Of a DNA stretch of 64,000 nucleotides, positions 46,619-55,191 are shown piece by piece (positions within the stretch are counted from its first letter, which is position 1; the number at the start of each line of letters is the position of its first letter). The position numbers and the translations under genes are program-made. Source of the DNA: Paraburkholderia ginsengisoli NBRC 100965 (GTDB lineage Bacteria; Pseudomonadota; Gammaproteobacteria; Burkholderiales; Burkholderiaceae). The stretch spans positions 1 to 64,000 of the forward strand of contig NZ_BBJF01000004.1 in the NCBI RefSeq assembly GCF_000739735.1, read 5' to 3'. A model generated the notes under the pieces. It was not told the DNA's origin. It did not search any database and saw only the letters and a program-made list of their open reading frames with translations.

Positions 46619-48271
46619 ATGAGTCAAGCGATCGAAGTCAAGGTGCCGGACATCGGCGATTACAAGGACATCCCTGTGATCGAGGTGCTGGTGAAGGCGG
46701 GTGATACCGTCGAGAAAGAGCAATCGCTCGTTACGCTGGAATCCGACAAGGCGACCATGGACGTGCCGAGCTCGGCCGCCGGCGTCGTCAAGGAAGTGAA
46801 GGTCAAGGTCGGCGACAACGTGTCGGAAGGTTCGCTGATCGTCGTGCTGGAAGGCGCTGAAGGCGGCGCGGCGGCTGGAGCGCCGGCTGCTGCACCGGCG
46901 CCTGCTGCTGCACCTGCGCCCGCCCCGGCCCCGGCCGCTGCGCCTGCTGCAAGCGGCGGCGGTCTGCAGGAAGTCAAAGTACCGGATATCGGCGACTACA
47001 AAGACATCCCCGTGATCGAAATCGCGGTGAAGGTCGGCGATCGCGTCGAGAAAGAGCAGTCGCTCGTGACGCTCGAATCCGATAAGGCGACGATGGACGT
47101 GCCGAGCTCGGCCGCCGGCGTCGTCAAGGAAGTGAAGGTCAAGGTCGGCGACAACGTGTCGGAAGGCTCGGTGATCGTCGTGGTGGAAGCCGAAGGCGGC
47201 GCAGCCGCGCCGGCTCCTGCACCGGCCGCGAAGCAGGCTCCCGTCGAGAAACCGTCCGATGCACCGGTTGCGCCGTCGCCGGCTCCGGCTACGCCGTCCG
47301 CGCTCGCGCAAGCGCCGCTGATTCCGGCAGGCGAGGGCGGCACGCGCCACGCGAGCCACGCGTCGCCGTCGGTGCGCAAGTTCGCGCGCGAACTCGGCGT
47401 CGACGTGACGCAGGTGAAGGGTACGGGTCCGAAGGGCCGCATTACGCAAGCCGATGTCACCGCCTTTATCAAGGGTGTGATGACCGGCCAGCGCGCGGCT
47501 CCGGCCGGTGCGGCGCCCGCAGCCGCAGGCGGCGGCGAGCTGAATCTGCTGCCGTGGCCGAAGGTCGACTTCACGAAGTTCGGTCCGATCGATCCGAAGC
47601 CGCTGTCGCGCATCAAGAAGATCTCGGGCGCGAACCTGCATCGCAACTGGGTCATGATTCCGCACGTCACGAACAACGACGAAGCGGACATCACCGAACT
47701 CGAAGCGCTGCGCGTGCAGTTGAACAAGGAAAACGAAAAGTCCGGCGTGAAGATCACGATGCTGGCGTTCGTGATCAAGGCCGTGGTGTCGGCTCTGAAG
47801 AAATTCCCGACGTTCAACGCAAGCCTCGACGGCGACAACCTCGTGTTCAAGCAGTACTACCACGTAGGTTTTGCCGCGGATACGCCGAACGGTCTCGTTG
47901 TTCCGGTGATTCGCGACGCGGACAAGAAGGGCCTCGTCGAGATCGCGAAGGAAATGACGGATCTGTCGAAGGCCGCGCGCGAAGGCAAGCTGAAGCCGGA
48001 CCAGATGCAAGGCGGCTGCTTCTCCATCTCGTCGCTGGGCGGCATTGGCGGCACGCATTTCACGCCGATCATCAACGCGCCTGAAGTCGCTATTCTCGGT
48101 CTGTCGCGCGGTGCGATGAAGCCGGTTTGGGACGGTAAGCAGTTCGTGCCGAAGCTGATGTTGCCGCTGTCGCTGTCGTATGACCATCGTGTGATCGATG
48201 GTGCCGAGGCGGCGCGCTTCAATGCCTATCTGGGTTCGATTCTTGCCGATTTCCGGCGTGTGATTCTTTGA
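46619..48271 (+). CDS. aceF: Dihydrolipoyllysine acetyltransferase (PDH E2), two lipoyl domains
   Basis: A 550-residue E2 core protein. It has two tandem lipoyl domains (about 1-77 and 118-190), each with [15 protein letters not shown], giving lipoylated Lys44 and Lys156. They are joined by Ala/Pro-rich hinges. A peripheral-subunit-binding domain ([20 protein letters not shown]) and the catalytic domain ending in [14 protein letters not shown] with the active-site His and Asp follow. E. coli AceF has three lipoyl domains; two is usual in betaproteobacteria as I recall. The two lipoyl coding regions share an exact 74-bp block. The gene is part of the aceE-aceF-lpdA run. Confidence 0.97.
   Translation: MSQAIEVKVPDIGDYKDIPVIEVLVKAGDTVEKEQSLVTLESDKATMDVPSSAAGVVKEVKVKVGDNVSEGSLIVVLEGAEGGAAAGAPAAAPAPAAAPAPAPAPAAAPAASGGGLQEVKVPDIGDYKDIPVIEIAVKVGDRVEKEQSLVTLESDKATMDVPSSAAGVVKEVKVKVGDNVSEGSVIVVVEAEGGAAAPAPAPAAKQAPVEKPSDAPVAPSPAPATPSALAQAPLIPAGEGGTRHASHASPSVRKFARELGVDVTQVKGTGPKGRITQADVTAFIKGVMTGQRAAPAGAAPAAAGGGELNLLPWPKVDFTKFGPIDPKPLSRIKKISGANLHRNWVMIPHVTNNDEADITELEALRVQLNKENEKSGVKITMLAFVIKAVVSALKKFPTFNASLDGDNLVFKQYYHVGFAADTPNGLVVPVIRDADKKGLVEIAKEMTDLSKAAREGKLKPDQMQGGCFSISSLGGIGGTHFTPIINAPEVAILGLSRGAMKPVWDGKQFVPKLMLPLSLSYDHRVIDGAEAARFNAYLGSILADFRRVIL
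46757..46830 (+). repeat. 74-bp exact repeat within aceF, copy 1
   Basis: It runs from the ATGGACGTGCC of the first lipoyl domain through GTGTCGGAAGG and is identical base for base to 47093-47166. Confidence 0.9.
47093..47166 (+). repeat. 74-bp exact repeat within aceF, copy 2
   Basis: The matching block in the second lipoyl domain. Sequence on either side differs at synonymous and nonsynonymous positions, for example GACAAG versus GATAAG just before it, so identity is confined to the block. Confidence 0.9.
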
Positions 48272-48374
48272 TGTGATGTTGCGCAGAGCGCGGGTTGCTT
48301 GTCTGTGATCCGCGTCTCTCTGTAGAACCTGCTTTCATGTCGGTCTATTGGCGTCGCCCCTGTGCGGGGCGGCA

Positions 48375-48408
48375 CCTACTTTTCTCTGCCTTGCCAAAGA
48401 AAAGTAGG
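48375..48408. repeat. Dispersed palindromic repeat between aceF and lpdA
   Basis: CCTACTTTTCT pairs with a near-perfect AGAAAAGTAGG across a short centre, and is followed by CAAAAGAAGGCG and preceded by GGGGCGGCA. This is the core of a short repeat that I recall as occurring in many intergenic sites of Burkholderia-group genomes. Here it lies inside the pyruvate dehydrogenase transcript, about 120 bp before lpdA. Only one copy is visible in this window. Confidence 0.7.
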
Positions 48409-48529
48409 CAAAAGAAGGCGCGTTCCTCAGCGGACAGCAAAGGATGATTCCGTCCGTCGCGCTGCCAGCTTTTTGCGCCGACAGGCGCGGGTTCTTCGCT
48501 CATCACGATCAACAAGAGAAGGGGACACC

Positions 48530-50323
48530 ATGAGTCTCGTCGAAGTAAAAGTGCCGGATATCGGTGACTTCAAGGACGTCGATGTCATCGAAGTCAATAT
48601 CAAGCCGGGCGATGCGATCGAAAAAGAGCAGTCGCTGCTGACGCTCGAATCCGATAAGGCTTCCATGGAAGTGCCGAGCGATGTCGCCGGCACCGTCAAG
48701 GAAGTCCGCGTCAAAGCCGGTGAAAAGGTCTCGCAGGGCACGGTGGTCGCGCTCGTCGAAACGTCCGGTGAAGCGGCGCCTGCTAAAGATGCACCGACGG
48801 CCGCGGCCAGGGAGCCCGAAAAAGCGGCTGCTCCGGCTCCGGCTCCCGCTCCCGCTGCTGCGCCCAAGGCCGCGGCTCCCGCGCCGCAAGCGGGCAGCTT
48901 CTCCGGCAGCGCCGACATCGAATGCGACATGCTCGTGCTCGGTTCGGGCCCCGGCGGCTATTCGGCAGCGTTCCGCTCGGCTGACCTGGGCATGAAGACG
49001 GTGCTGGTCGAGCGTTACTCGACGCTCGGCGGCGTGTGTCTGAACGTCGGCTGCATTCCGTCGAAAGCGCTGCTGCATACGGCGCTGGTGATCGACGAAG
49101 CCGAAGCGCTCGGCGCGCACGGCATCACGTTCGCCAAGCCGCAGATCGATCTGGACAAGCTGCGTGACTTCAAGTCCGGCGTCGTCAAGAAGCTGACCGG
49201 CGGTCTCGCCGGCATGGCCAAGGCGCGCAAGGTCGAAGTAGTGACGGGCACCGGCGCGTTCGTCGACCCGAATCACATGGAAGTGCAGACCGAAGGCGGC
49301 AAGAAGGTCGTCAAGTTCAAGCAGGCGATCATCGCCGCGGGCTCGGAAGCGGTGAAGCTGCCGTTCATTCCGGAAGACCCGCGTGTGGTCGATTCGACCG
49401 GCGCGCTCGAACTGCGGCAGATTCCGCAACGCATGCTGGTGATCGGCGGCGGCATCATCGGCCTGGAAATGGCGACGGTGTACGCGACGCTCGGCGCGAA
49501 GATCGACGTGGTCGAAATGCTCGACGGTCTGATGGCCGGCGCGGACCGCGATCTGGTCAAGGTCTGGGAGAAGTACAACAGCAAGCGTTTCGCGAACGTC
49601 ATGCTGAAGACCAAGACCACCGCGGCCGAAGCGAAAGACGACGGCATCTACGTGTCGTTCGAAGGCGAGAAGGCCCCGGCCGAAGCGCAGCGTTATGACC
49701 TCGTGCTGGTCGCTGTCGGCCGTTCGCCGAATGGCAAGAAGATCGGCGCGGACAAGGCCGGCGTTGCGGTGACGGAGCGCGGCTTCATCGACGTCGACAA
49801 GCAGATGCGCACCAATGTGCCGCACATCTTCGCGATCGGCGATATCGTCGGTCAGCCGATGCTCGCGCACAAGGCGGTGCACGAAGGCCACGTCGCAGCG
49901 GAAGCCGCGCATGGCGAGAAGGCATACTTCGACGCGCTGCAGATTCCGTCGGTGGCCTACACCGATCCGGAAGTGGCGTGGGCCGGCAAGACCGAAGACC
50001 AGTTGAAGGCCGAAGGCGTCAAGTACGGCAAGGCGGTGTTCCCGTGGGCCGCTTCCGGCCGGGCGATCGCCAATGGCCGCGACGAAGGCTTCACGAAGCT
50101 GCTGTTCGACGAGGAAACGCATCGCGTGATCGGCGGCGGCATCGTCGGCCTGAACGCGGGCGACCTGATCAGCGAAGTCTGTCTCGCCGTCGAGATGGGC
50201 GCGGATGCAACGGATATCGGCAAGACGATCCATCCGCATCCGACGCTCGGCGAATCGATCGGCATGGCCGCCGAGCTGTACGAAGGCGTCTGCACCGACT
50301 TGCCGCCGCAGAAAAAGAAGTAA
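48530..50323 (+). CDS. lpdA: Dihydrolipoyl dehydrogenase (PDH E3) with N-terminal lipoyl domain
   Basis: A 597-residue E3. Residues 1-78 are a lipoyl domain ([27 protein letters not shown] with the lipoyl Lys at 43). An Ala/Pro hinge to about 120 leads into the flavoprotein. FAD binding is LVLGSGPGGYSAAF, the redox pair is C170/C175 in GGVCLNVGCIPSK, and NAD binding is LVIGGGIIGLEMA. The C-terminal His-Glu pair is HPHPTLGE. Fusion of a lipoyl domain to E3 is known from Neisseria and several betaproteobacterial PDH complexes. It reoxidises the E2 dihydrolipoamide to give NADH. A ribosome site (GAAGGGG) supports the start at 48530. Confidence 0.97.
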   Translation: MSLVEVKVPDIGDFKDVDVIEVNIKPGDAIEKEQSLLTLESDKASMEVPSDVAGTVKEVRVKAGEKVSQGTVVALVETSGEAAPAKDAPTAAAREPEKAAAPAPAPAPAAAPKAAAPAPQAGSFSGSADIECDMLVLGSGPGGYSAAFRSADLGMKTVLVERYSTLGGVCLNVGCIPSKALLHTALVIDEAEALGAHGITFAKPQIDLDKLRDFKSGVVKKLTGGLAGMAKARKVEVVTGTGAFVDPNHMEVQTEGGKKVVKFKQAIIAAGSEAVKLPFIPEDPRVVDSTGALELRQIPQRMLVIGGGIIGLEMATVYATLGAKIDVVEMLDGLMAGADRDLVKVWEKYNSKRFANVMLKTKTTAAEAKDDGIYVSFEGEKAPAEAQRYDLVLVAVGRSPNGKKIGADKAGVAVTERGFIDVDKQMRTNVPHIFAIGDIVGQPMLAHKAVHEGHVAAEAAHGEKAYFDALQIPSVAYTDPEVAWAGKTEDQLKAEGVKYGKAVFPWAASGRAIANGRDEGFTKLLFDEETHRVIGGGIVGLNAGDLISEVCLAVEMGADATDIGKTIHPHPTLGESIGMAAELYEGVCTDLPPQKKK

Positions 50324-50370
50324 GGCGCTCTGGAACCCGTCCGCATGCGGGCGGGTGCGAATGGGCAAAG

Positions 50371-50406
50371 AAAAACGGCGCGTCCTGTGAAGGGCGCGCC
50401 GTTTTT
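50371..50406 (+). terminator. Terminator of the pyruvate dehydrogenase operon
   Basis: AAAAACGGCGCG pairs with CGCGCCGTTTTT around a loop. It lies 48 bp after the lpdA stop and has A and T tracts on both sides. Confidence 0.92.
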
Positions 50407-50506
50407 CATTACGCAAGAGAACTGGGCAAGGCGTTCGCGGTGCGGCAACAACACACGACGCCGAAGGCGGCAGTTTGCGCATGCTCGTCTGCATCAGCCA
50501 GCCGGC

Positions 50507-50531
50507 AAAAAAATCCCGGCTGGTCGCCGGG
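50507..50531 (-). terminator. Terminator downstream of phaP
   Basis: Read on the reverse strand, CCCGGC pairs with GCCGGG around GACCA and is followed by seven T in a row. It lies about 150 bp after the phaP stop. Confidence 0.82.
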
Positions 50532-50617
50532 CAAACGATACGCTGTTCAACGTATCGGAGCGTTCGGCCAATGAAACCGTGTGAGCGGCAACGGCACGAC
50601 GCTGTTGCTTACGATAA

Positions 50618-50645
50618 CGCCGGCACAGTTCGCACTGTGCCGGCG
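50618..50645 (-). terminator. Strong hairpin just after phaP
   Basis: A perfect 11-bp stem (CGCCGGCACAG/CTGTGCCGGCG) with a six-base loop starts 36 bp past the phaP stop. It lacks a long T tract, so it may mainly stabilise the 3' end of an abundant mRNA. Confidence 0.6.
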
Positions 50646-50680
50646 TGAGGTCTTGCCTTAAAAAACTACCGGAAGGAAGC

Positions 50681-51253
50681 TTAGACTGGCTTCTTGGCCG
50701 AGCGCGATGCTTGCGCAGCGGCTTGCGAAGCCGCCTTCGACGCGGCCGTAGCGGCTGCATTGAAGTTGCTTTCGGCGATTTCGACGGCTTGCTTGGTTGC
50801 CTTGTGGACCGTTTCGTACGTGGTGTTGGCGGCGGTGATGGCCGACTTCATCACGGCGACGGCGGTTTCCGAACCGGCCGGTGCGTTCTTCGCAACGTTT
50901 TCGACGAGCGATTGCACCTTGCGGTTTTGCTCTTCGAACTGCGCTTCGGCGACGCGGGTGAATTCACCTTGCGTTGCCGAAACGATTTCATATACGTGAC
51001 GGCCGTACGACAGCGCCTTTTCGGCCACCGGCTGCGCGAGGCTCGCTTGCAGCGCCAGCAGTTCCTGCGCGTCCTTCACCGACAGCGCGCGTTGGGCATT
51101 TTCCTGGCTTTCCGCGAGCGTCGACTTGACGACTTGCAGGTTCAGCTCAACCAGCTTTTCGACGCCTTCAAATGCTTTGGTCGTCAGGCCGAACAGCGTT
51201 TCAAAGTTGGCTTTCTGGGCTGCGGCGAATTGCTCAGGGGTCAGCAGAGTCAT
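50681..51253 (-). CDS. phaP: Phasin (PHA granule-associated protein)
   Basis: A 190-residue amphipathic helical protein starting [20 protein letters not shown], which matches the betaproteobacterial phasin family (phasin_2 / PhaP1). The body is helix-forming and lacks Cys. The C terminus is Ala-rich with a Lys/Arg-rich end (ASRSAKKPV). Phasins coat polyhydroxyalkanoate granules, controlling their number and size, and are made in large amounts during storage. The ribosome site AGGAG and the strong upstream promoter fit high expression. It is convergent with lpdA and not linked to phaCAB here. Confidence 0.95.
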   Translation of the reverse strand: MTLLTPEQFAAAQKANFETLFGLTTKAFEGVEKLVELNLQVVKSTLAESQENAQRALSVKDAQELLALQASLAQPVAEKALSYGRHVYEIVSATQGEFTRVAEAQFEEQNRKVQSLVENVAKNAPAGSETAVAVMKSAITAANTTYETVHKATKQAVEIAESNFNAAATAASKAASQAAAQASRSAKKPV

Positions 51254-51347
51254 GGTTTACGCTCCTGGATTGCGGTCTGTCTGTGCGGACCGCATTGGGG
51301 TGGGTGGTGAGACGCAGTAGTTCGTCTCCCCGGACTGCGACGTATGG

Positions 51348-51357
51348 TGCATCGCAG
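51348..51357 (-). promoter_or_regulatory. Candidate PhaR-type operator near the phaP start site
   Basis: On the reverse strand CTGCGATGCA, continuing with C, fits the CTGC-N3-GCAG pattern described for PhaR sites at 7 of 8 defined positions. It lies within a few bases of the predicted phaP transcription start, where a repressor would act. The consensus is recalled, not searched. Confidence 0.4.
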
Positions 51358-51368
51358 CAATGGTTCCC

Positions 51369-51396
51369 ATTTTAGGATGGCCACAATGAATGTCAA
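51369..51396 (-). promoter_or_regulatory. Sigma-70 promoter of phaP
   Basis: On the reverse strand TTGACA (51396-51391), a 16-bp spacer, then TAAAAT (51374-51369). This is a near-consensus promoter giving a leader of about 110 bases. Confidence 0.78.
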
Positions 51397-51403
51397 GCAT
51401 TTT

Positions 51404-51418
51404 TTGTGCGCCGCACAA
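51404..51418. promoter_or_regulatory. Palindrome upstream of the phaP promoter
   Basis: TTGTGCG-C-CGCACAA is a perfect dyad with a single central base, lying just upstream of the phaP -35 box in an AT-rich stretch. Its position suits an activator or repressor site; the binding protein is unknown. Confidence 0.5.
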
Positions 51419-51960
51419 TTTTAAGAAAATGCTGATAAAACAATACCTTATGCAGTAAGCATGACATTCGTATGACTCGGGACGAATTGGGGCGCCGCAC
51501 CTTGCTGGTGCTGCTTCCGATGCCAATTCGATGCGGTTTTTTGGCGCGGCAATCGCGGCGCGAGGCGCGCGGTGGTAATGTCCCGCGTCTCATAAAAGTT
51601 GTGTGCGGGAAGATTCGATGTAAACCAGAAACTGTCACGGAACGTTAATGCTGCATGCCGGTCGAATGCGCGTTGGCGGTCTCCAGCAGGCGTTTAAGAA
51701 CCTGAACGCGAGGCTGTCACGACGTCGTGCCGCATCGACGGCGCTGTACTTGCCGATGCCCTAACCGTATTTCCCCTGATCAAGGTTGTCTCGAAATTGC
51801 CGTTAAGCTGCGAAGAATCCCCTCGGTTCGGGCGGATGACGGCAAAGGCGGGACGCAGCGCGCTGGCGATCGTTTTTTTCGATCGAAGCGCGGCACTTAT
51901 TTGTGTTTTTGCGATCGGAGCTTACAAGCCGGTTTAAGGAGCGCTTATAAGTGCTTCAAA
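51419..51960. other. Intergenic region between divergent phaP and pbpG
   Basis: AT-rich near phaP, then GC-rich, then AT-rich again toward pbpG. A short inverted motif, AGCGCTTATAAGTGCT, lies around 51942-51957. No convincing gene is present. Confidence 0.5.
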
Positions 51961-51989
51961 TTGCTAATTTTTCGTTGTTTTACTACACT
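51961..51989 (+). promoter_or_regulatory. Candidate sigma-70 promoter of pbpG
   Basis: TTGCTA, a 17-bp spacer, then TACACT, with an AT-rich spacer. The predicted start is about 30 bases before the pbpG ATG. Confidence 0.62.
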
Positions 51990-52024
51990 TGCGGAAACCT
52001 CTCGCCGCTCCCTACCGAACACCC

Positions 52025-53209
52025 ATGAAAACCGACATGTTTTCGTCGCTAAAAGTGATCCACGGCGCGGCCCGCAGCACCGCTCTGTCGGTGGCCGTCT
52101 CTCTGGTCGTCGCAGCGGCGTTCGCCACGCCTGTCAGCACTTTTGCCGCCACGTCTGCTGCAAGTGCAAAAACTTCCAAACACGCAAAAGCCGCGAAGAA
52201 GCCGGCCGCCGCTGCCGTTGCCGCCAAGGCCCCGGCCAGAGCCGGCAAGGGCGCGGCGGCGAAAACCGTCGCCGCGGCGGACGACGATACGCCGCGTGCT
52301 TCGGCCAAGCGTAAGCGTGTGAGCTTCACGTCCAACGGCCGTCACCATTCGGTGGTGCGCCGTGTCGCGTACGAGCCGCGTCAGCCGACCGTGGGCCAGG
52401 CTTTCGGCCTGCATGAAACGCCGGACGCGCTGATGCTGCGCTCGAGCGTGGCGTACGTGATCGACCAGAACTCCGGCGAGTCGCTGTTCGACAAGAACTC
52501 GCGCGCCGTGGTGCCGATCGCGTCGATCACCAAGCTGATGACCGCGATGGTGGTGCTCGACTCGAAAGCGCCGATGACCGACCAGATCGAAGTCACCGAC
52601 GAAGACCGCGACTACGAGAAGAACACGGGCTCGCGTCTGTCGGTGGGCTCGGTGCTCTCGCGTGAAGACATGCTGCACATCGCGCTGATGGCCTCGGAAA
52701 ACCGTGCCGCCGCGTCGTTGTCGCGCTATTTCCCGGGCGGGCGCCCGGCGTTTCTCGCGGCGATGAACGCGAAGGCGAAGCAACTGGGCATGACCGACAC
52801 GCACTTCGAAAACCCGACGGGTTTGACGAGCCAGAACGTGTCGAGCGCGCGCGACCTCGTGAAGATGGTCAACGCGGCGTACCAGTATCCGCTGATCCGC
52901 CGGTTCTCGACCGATCACAGCTACGAGGTGTACACCGGCAAGCGTAACCTCGCGTACAACAGCACCAATGCGCTGGTGCGCAACCCGACGTGGGACATCG
53001 GTCTGCAGAAGACTGGGTTCATCAACGAAGCGGGCGAGTGCCTCGTGATGCAGGCGACGATTCACGGCCGTCCGATGATCATGGTGCTGCTCGATTCGTC
53101 TGGCAAGTACTCGCGTTTCGCGGACGCCACGCGTCTGCGCACGTGGCTGGATAACGGTGGCGATCAGACGCGCATCACCAGCGCGGACGCGGGCGGTCCG
53201 GGCACCTGA
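52025..53209 (+). CDS. pbpG: D-alanyl-D-alanine endopeptidase (PBP7-like)
   Basis: A 394-residue periplasmic serine peptidase (S11). The signal peptide is VSLVVAAAFATPVSTFAA; a second Met (codon 5) is an alternative start. A Lys/Ala-rich linker (about 40-95) leads into the penicillin-binding domain with SITK (Ser167, Lys170), SEN in LMASENRAAAS, and KTG in LQKTGFINEAGECL. PBP7 members cut D-Ala-meso-DAP cross-links in peptidoglycan and belong to the low-molecular-weight class. No C-terminal amphipathic membrane anchor of the DacA type is seen, favouring PBP7 over PBP5. Confidence 0.9.
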   Translation: MKTDMFSSLKVIHGAARSTALSVAVSLVVAAAFATPVSTFAATSAASAKTSKHAKAAKKPAAAAVAAKAPARAGKGAAAKTVAAADDDTPRASAKRKRVSFTSNGRHHSVVRRVAYEPRQPTVGQAFGLHETPDALMLRSSVAYVIDQNSGESLFDKNSRAVVPIASITKLMTAMVVLDSKAPMTDQIEVTDEDRDYEKNTGSRLSVGSVLSREDMLHIALMASENRAAASLSRYFPGGRPAFLAAMNAKAKQLGMTDTHFENPTGLTSQNVSSARDLVKMVNAAYQYPLIRRFSTDHSYEVYTGKRNLAYNSTNALVRNPTWDIGLQKTGFINEAGECLVMQATIHGRPMIMVLLDSSGKYSRFADATRLRTWLDNGGDQTRITSADAGGPGT

Positions 53210-53255
53210 AGCGCTTCGTGTTACGACGGCGGCCGGTTTCCCGCCGGCTGTGATG

Positions 53256-53283
53256 AAAAAGCCTCGCGAATGCGAGGCTTTTT
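53256..53283. terminator. Bidirectional terminator between pbpG and iclR
   Basis: AAAAAGCCTCGC pairs with GCGAGGCTTTTT around a four-base loop, between two convergent genes. Confidence 0.93.
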
Positions 53284-53311
53284 CATTGCGGCGGGCAGAA
53301 GCGGCGCTCTG

Positions 53312-54118
53312 TTACGCGTGGTGACTGCGCGAATGATCGTGCGGTGCCTGCGGCCGGTAGCCGAGCGCTTCGGAAATCATCAGCGCCGTCTGGCTGAGCT
53401 GGCCGAGCCACGAGTCTTGCAGACGGTCGGCCGGCGCCGAAAGCGACAGGCCGGCGACCAGCTTGCCGGTGTCGTCGTAGATGCCGGCGGCGATGCAGCG
53501 CACGCCCAGTTCCAGCTCCTCGTTATCGCGCGCGCAGGCTTGCTGACGCACGTGCGACAGCTCGCGCTCCAGTTTGGTCAGATCGGTAATGCTGTTCTGC
53601 GTGTGGCCCGACAAGCCGGTGCGCGTGGCGTACGCGCGCACGCGCGTCGATTCGTCGGCGGCGAGGAACAGCTTGCCCACCGAGGTCAGATGCAACGGAG
53701 CCCGCCCGCCGATGGCCCGCACCACCTGCATGCCGGAGCGTTCCGAATAAGCGCGTTCGATATACACGATCTCGTCGCCCTGGCGTACCGACAGGTTCAC
53801 CGTCTGGCCCGTCTGCCGGTGCAATTCGCGCATCGGCGTGAGCGCCGCGTCGCGGACCGACAGACGCGCCTTCACCAGATTGCCCAGCTCGAGCAGGCGC
53901 ATACCGAGGCGGTACGTGCCGGGATCCGACCGGTCGACCAGCCGGCACATCACCATGTCGTTCAGGATGCGGTGCGCGGTGGACGGGTGCAGCTCCGTGC
54001 GGATGGCGAGTTCTTTCAGGCTGACCGGGTCGCTATGCGCCGCGAGTGCATCGAGCAGGCGCATCATGCGTTCGATCACCTGGATCGAAGTTTTGGGATC
54101 CGGGTTCGTATCGCTCAT
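53312..54118 (-). CDS. IclR-family transcriptional regulator
   Basis: A 268-residue repressor-type regulator. The N-terminal winged helix-turn-helix is VSLKELAIRTELHPSTAHRI. The effector domain shows GRAPLHLTSVGKLFLA, ELELGVRCIAAGIYD and VAGLSLSAP, all typical of IclR. The start at 54118 gives the family N terminus, although no good ribosome binding site precedes it; a TTG further upstream is less likely. It is divergent from lutA, so lactate or a related organic acid is a reasonable but unproven effector. Candidate operator repeats lie in the shared region. Confidence 0.93.
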   Translation of the reverse strand: MSDTNPDPKTSIQVIERMMRLLDALAAHSDPVSLKELAIRTELHPSTAHRILNDMVMCRLVDRSDPGTYRLGMRLLELGNLVKARLSVRDAALTPMRELHRQTGQTVNLSVRQGDEIVYIERAYSERSGMQVVRAIGGRAPLHLTSVGKLFLAADESTRVRAYATRTGLSGHTQNSITDLTKLERELSHVRQQACARDNEELELGVRCIAAGIYDDTGKLVAGLSLSAPADRLQDSWLGQLSQTALMISEALGYRPQAPHDHSRSHHA

Positions 54119-54130
54119 GGGAGGAATCGG

Positions 54131-54142
54131 TTGACGCGTCAA
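54131..54142. promoter_or_regulatory. Perfect 12-bp palindrome upstream of iclR
   Basis: TTGACGCGTCAA is fully self-complementary and lies 12 bases before the regulator start, overlapping the first copy of the 15-base repeat. This position would suit autorepression. Confidence 0.5.
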
Positions 54143-54150
54143 ACAGCGGA
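54136..54150. promoter_or_regulatory. 15-base direct repeat, copy at the iclR side
   Basis: GCGTCAAACAGCGGA, matching the copy at 54252-54266 except for one base. It lies 17 bases upstream of the iclR start. Confidence 0.55.
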
Positions 54151-54251
54151 AATTGATTGTATCTCGTATAGTGAAAAAAGCGAACGCGGTTCGAAGGCCT
54201 GCTCAAATTTGGCTGGCGTTCGTCCTATGCCTTCTGGCCGATTGGTATTGT

Positions 54252-54266
54252 GCGCCAAACAGCGGA
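54252..54266. promoter_or_regulatory. 15-base direct repeat, copy at the lutA side
   Basis: GCGCCAAACAGCGGA, 116 bp from the first copy in the same orientation and 31 bases upstream of the lutA start. The two copies flank the divergent promoters. Confidence 0.55.
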
Positions 54267-54297
54267 TAATCAGGGACGTTTTCCCGAAGGAGGGCTC

Positions 54298-55026
54298 ATG
54301 CGAGTCGGATTGTTCGTCACCTGTCTGATCGACCTGATGCGTCCCGAGATCGGCTTTTCGGTCATCAAGCTGATCGAAGGCGCCGGTTTCGAGGTGGTGG
54401 TGCCACCCGCGCAGACCTGTTGCGGGCAGCCCGCGTACAACTCGGGCGAGCGGCGCATCGCGCGCGACCTGGCCGAGAAAACCCTGCGCGAGTTCGAACA
54501 GTTCGACTACGTGGTGGTCCCGTCGGGGTCGTGCGGCGGCATGATCCGCGCGCACTACGGCGACCTGTTCGCCGACGATCCCGAACTGATGAACCGCTTC
54601 GGCCGTTTGCGCGCCCGGGTGTTCGAGCTGACCGATTTCCTCGTCAATGTGGCCAAGGTGCAGTTGCAGCGGGGTGAATTCGCCGGGCAGCGCCAGGTGA
54701 CGTATCACGACTCCTGCTCGGGGTTGCGCGAACTCGGCGTCAAGTCCCAGCCGCGCGCGTTGCTCGCGCAAGTGGGCGTGGCGGTGACGGAGATGAAGGA
54801 TTGCGAGCACTGCTGCGGTTTCGGCGGCACGTTCGCGGTCAAGTACGGCGATATCTCCACGGCGATCGTCGACGAGAAATGCGCGAACATCAGTGCGAGC
54901 GGTACCGGTACGGTGGTGCTCGGCGACCTCGGCTGCATGCTCAACATCGAAGGCCGTCTGCGACGGACCGGCGATTCGACGACGCGGGTGCTGCATATCG
55001 CGCAGGTGCTGGCCGGCGACGTGTAG
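54298..55026 (+). CDS. lutA: L-lactate utilisation Fe-S subunit (LutA/YkgE-like)
   Basis: A 242-residue protein with two cysteine-rich CCG-domain repeats, QTCCGQPAYNSG and EHCCGFGGTFAVK, plus SGSCGGMIR and HDSCSGLRELG, which together bind a non-cubane Fe-S centre as in heterodisulfide-reductase-type subunits. The N terminus MRVGLFVTCLIDLMRP is the LutA family start and follows a strong AAGGAGG. It works with LutB in oxidising lactate to pyruvate. lutB begins about 165 bp downstream. No lutC is seen in the cluster. Confidence 0.93.
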   Translation: MRVGLFVTCLIDLMRPEIGFSVIKLIEGAGFEVVVPPAQTCCGQPAYNSGERRIARDLAEKTLREFEQFDYVVVPSGSCGGMIRAHYGDLFADDPELMNRFGRLRARVFELTDFLVNVAKVQLQRGEFAGQRQVTYHDSCSGLRELGVKSQPRALLAQVGVAVTEMKDCEHCCGFGGTFAVKYGDISTAIVDEKCANISASGTGTVVLGDLGCMLNIEGRLRRTGDSTTRVLHIAQVLAGDV

Positions 55027-55191
55027 CGGCCGGCGTCGGCGCGTGTCGCACGCGGGGGGCGTGTGCGGCCGGCATGCCTGACCCGTTCGCCGCCGTTCGC
55101 CGCGCGCTACCTCGCGCCATTCCTTTCACGCATGTCGCTTCGCGCGTTTTCCGTGCCGCGCGTTGCGTTTCGGATTCCGCCTAAGGACGCC

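Larger units (their letters stand above)
50324..50680. other. Convergent intergenic region lpdA/phaP
   Basis: It holds the lpdA terminator, a phaP terminator and a further strong hairpin, each listed separately. No gene is seen. Confidence 0.65.

Noticed and set aside
54119-54142. TTG start giving eight extra residues to the IclR regulator
   Set aside because: TTG is rare, no ribosome site precedes it, and it would place the palindrome inside the coding region; MSDTNPDP is the likelier start.
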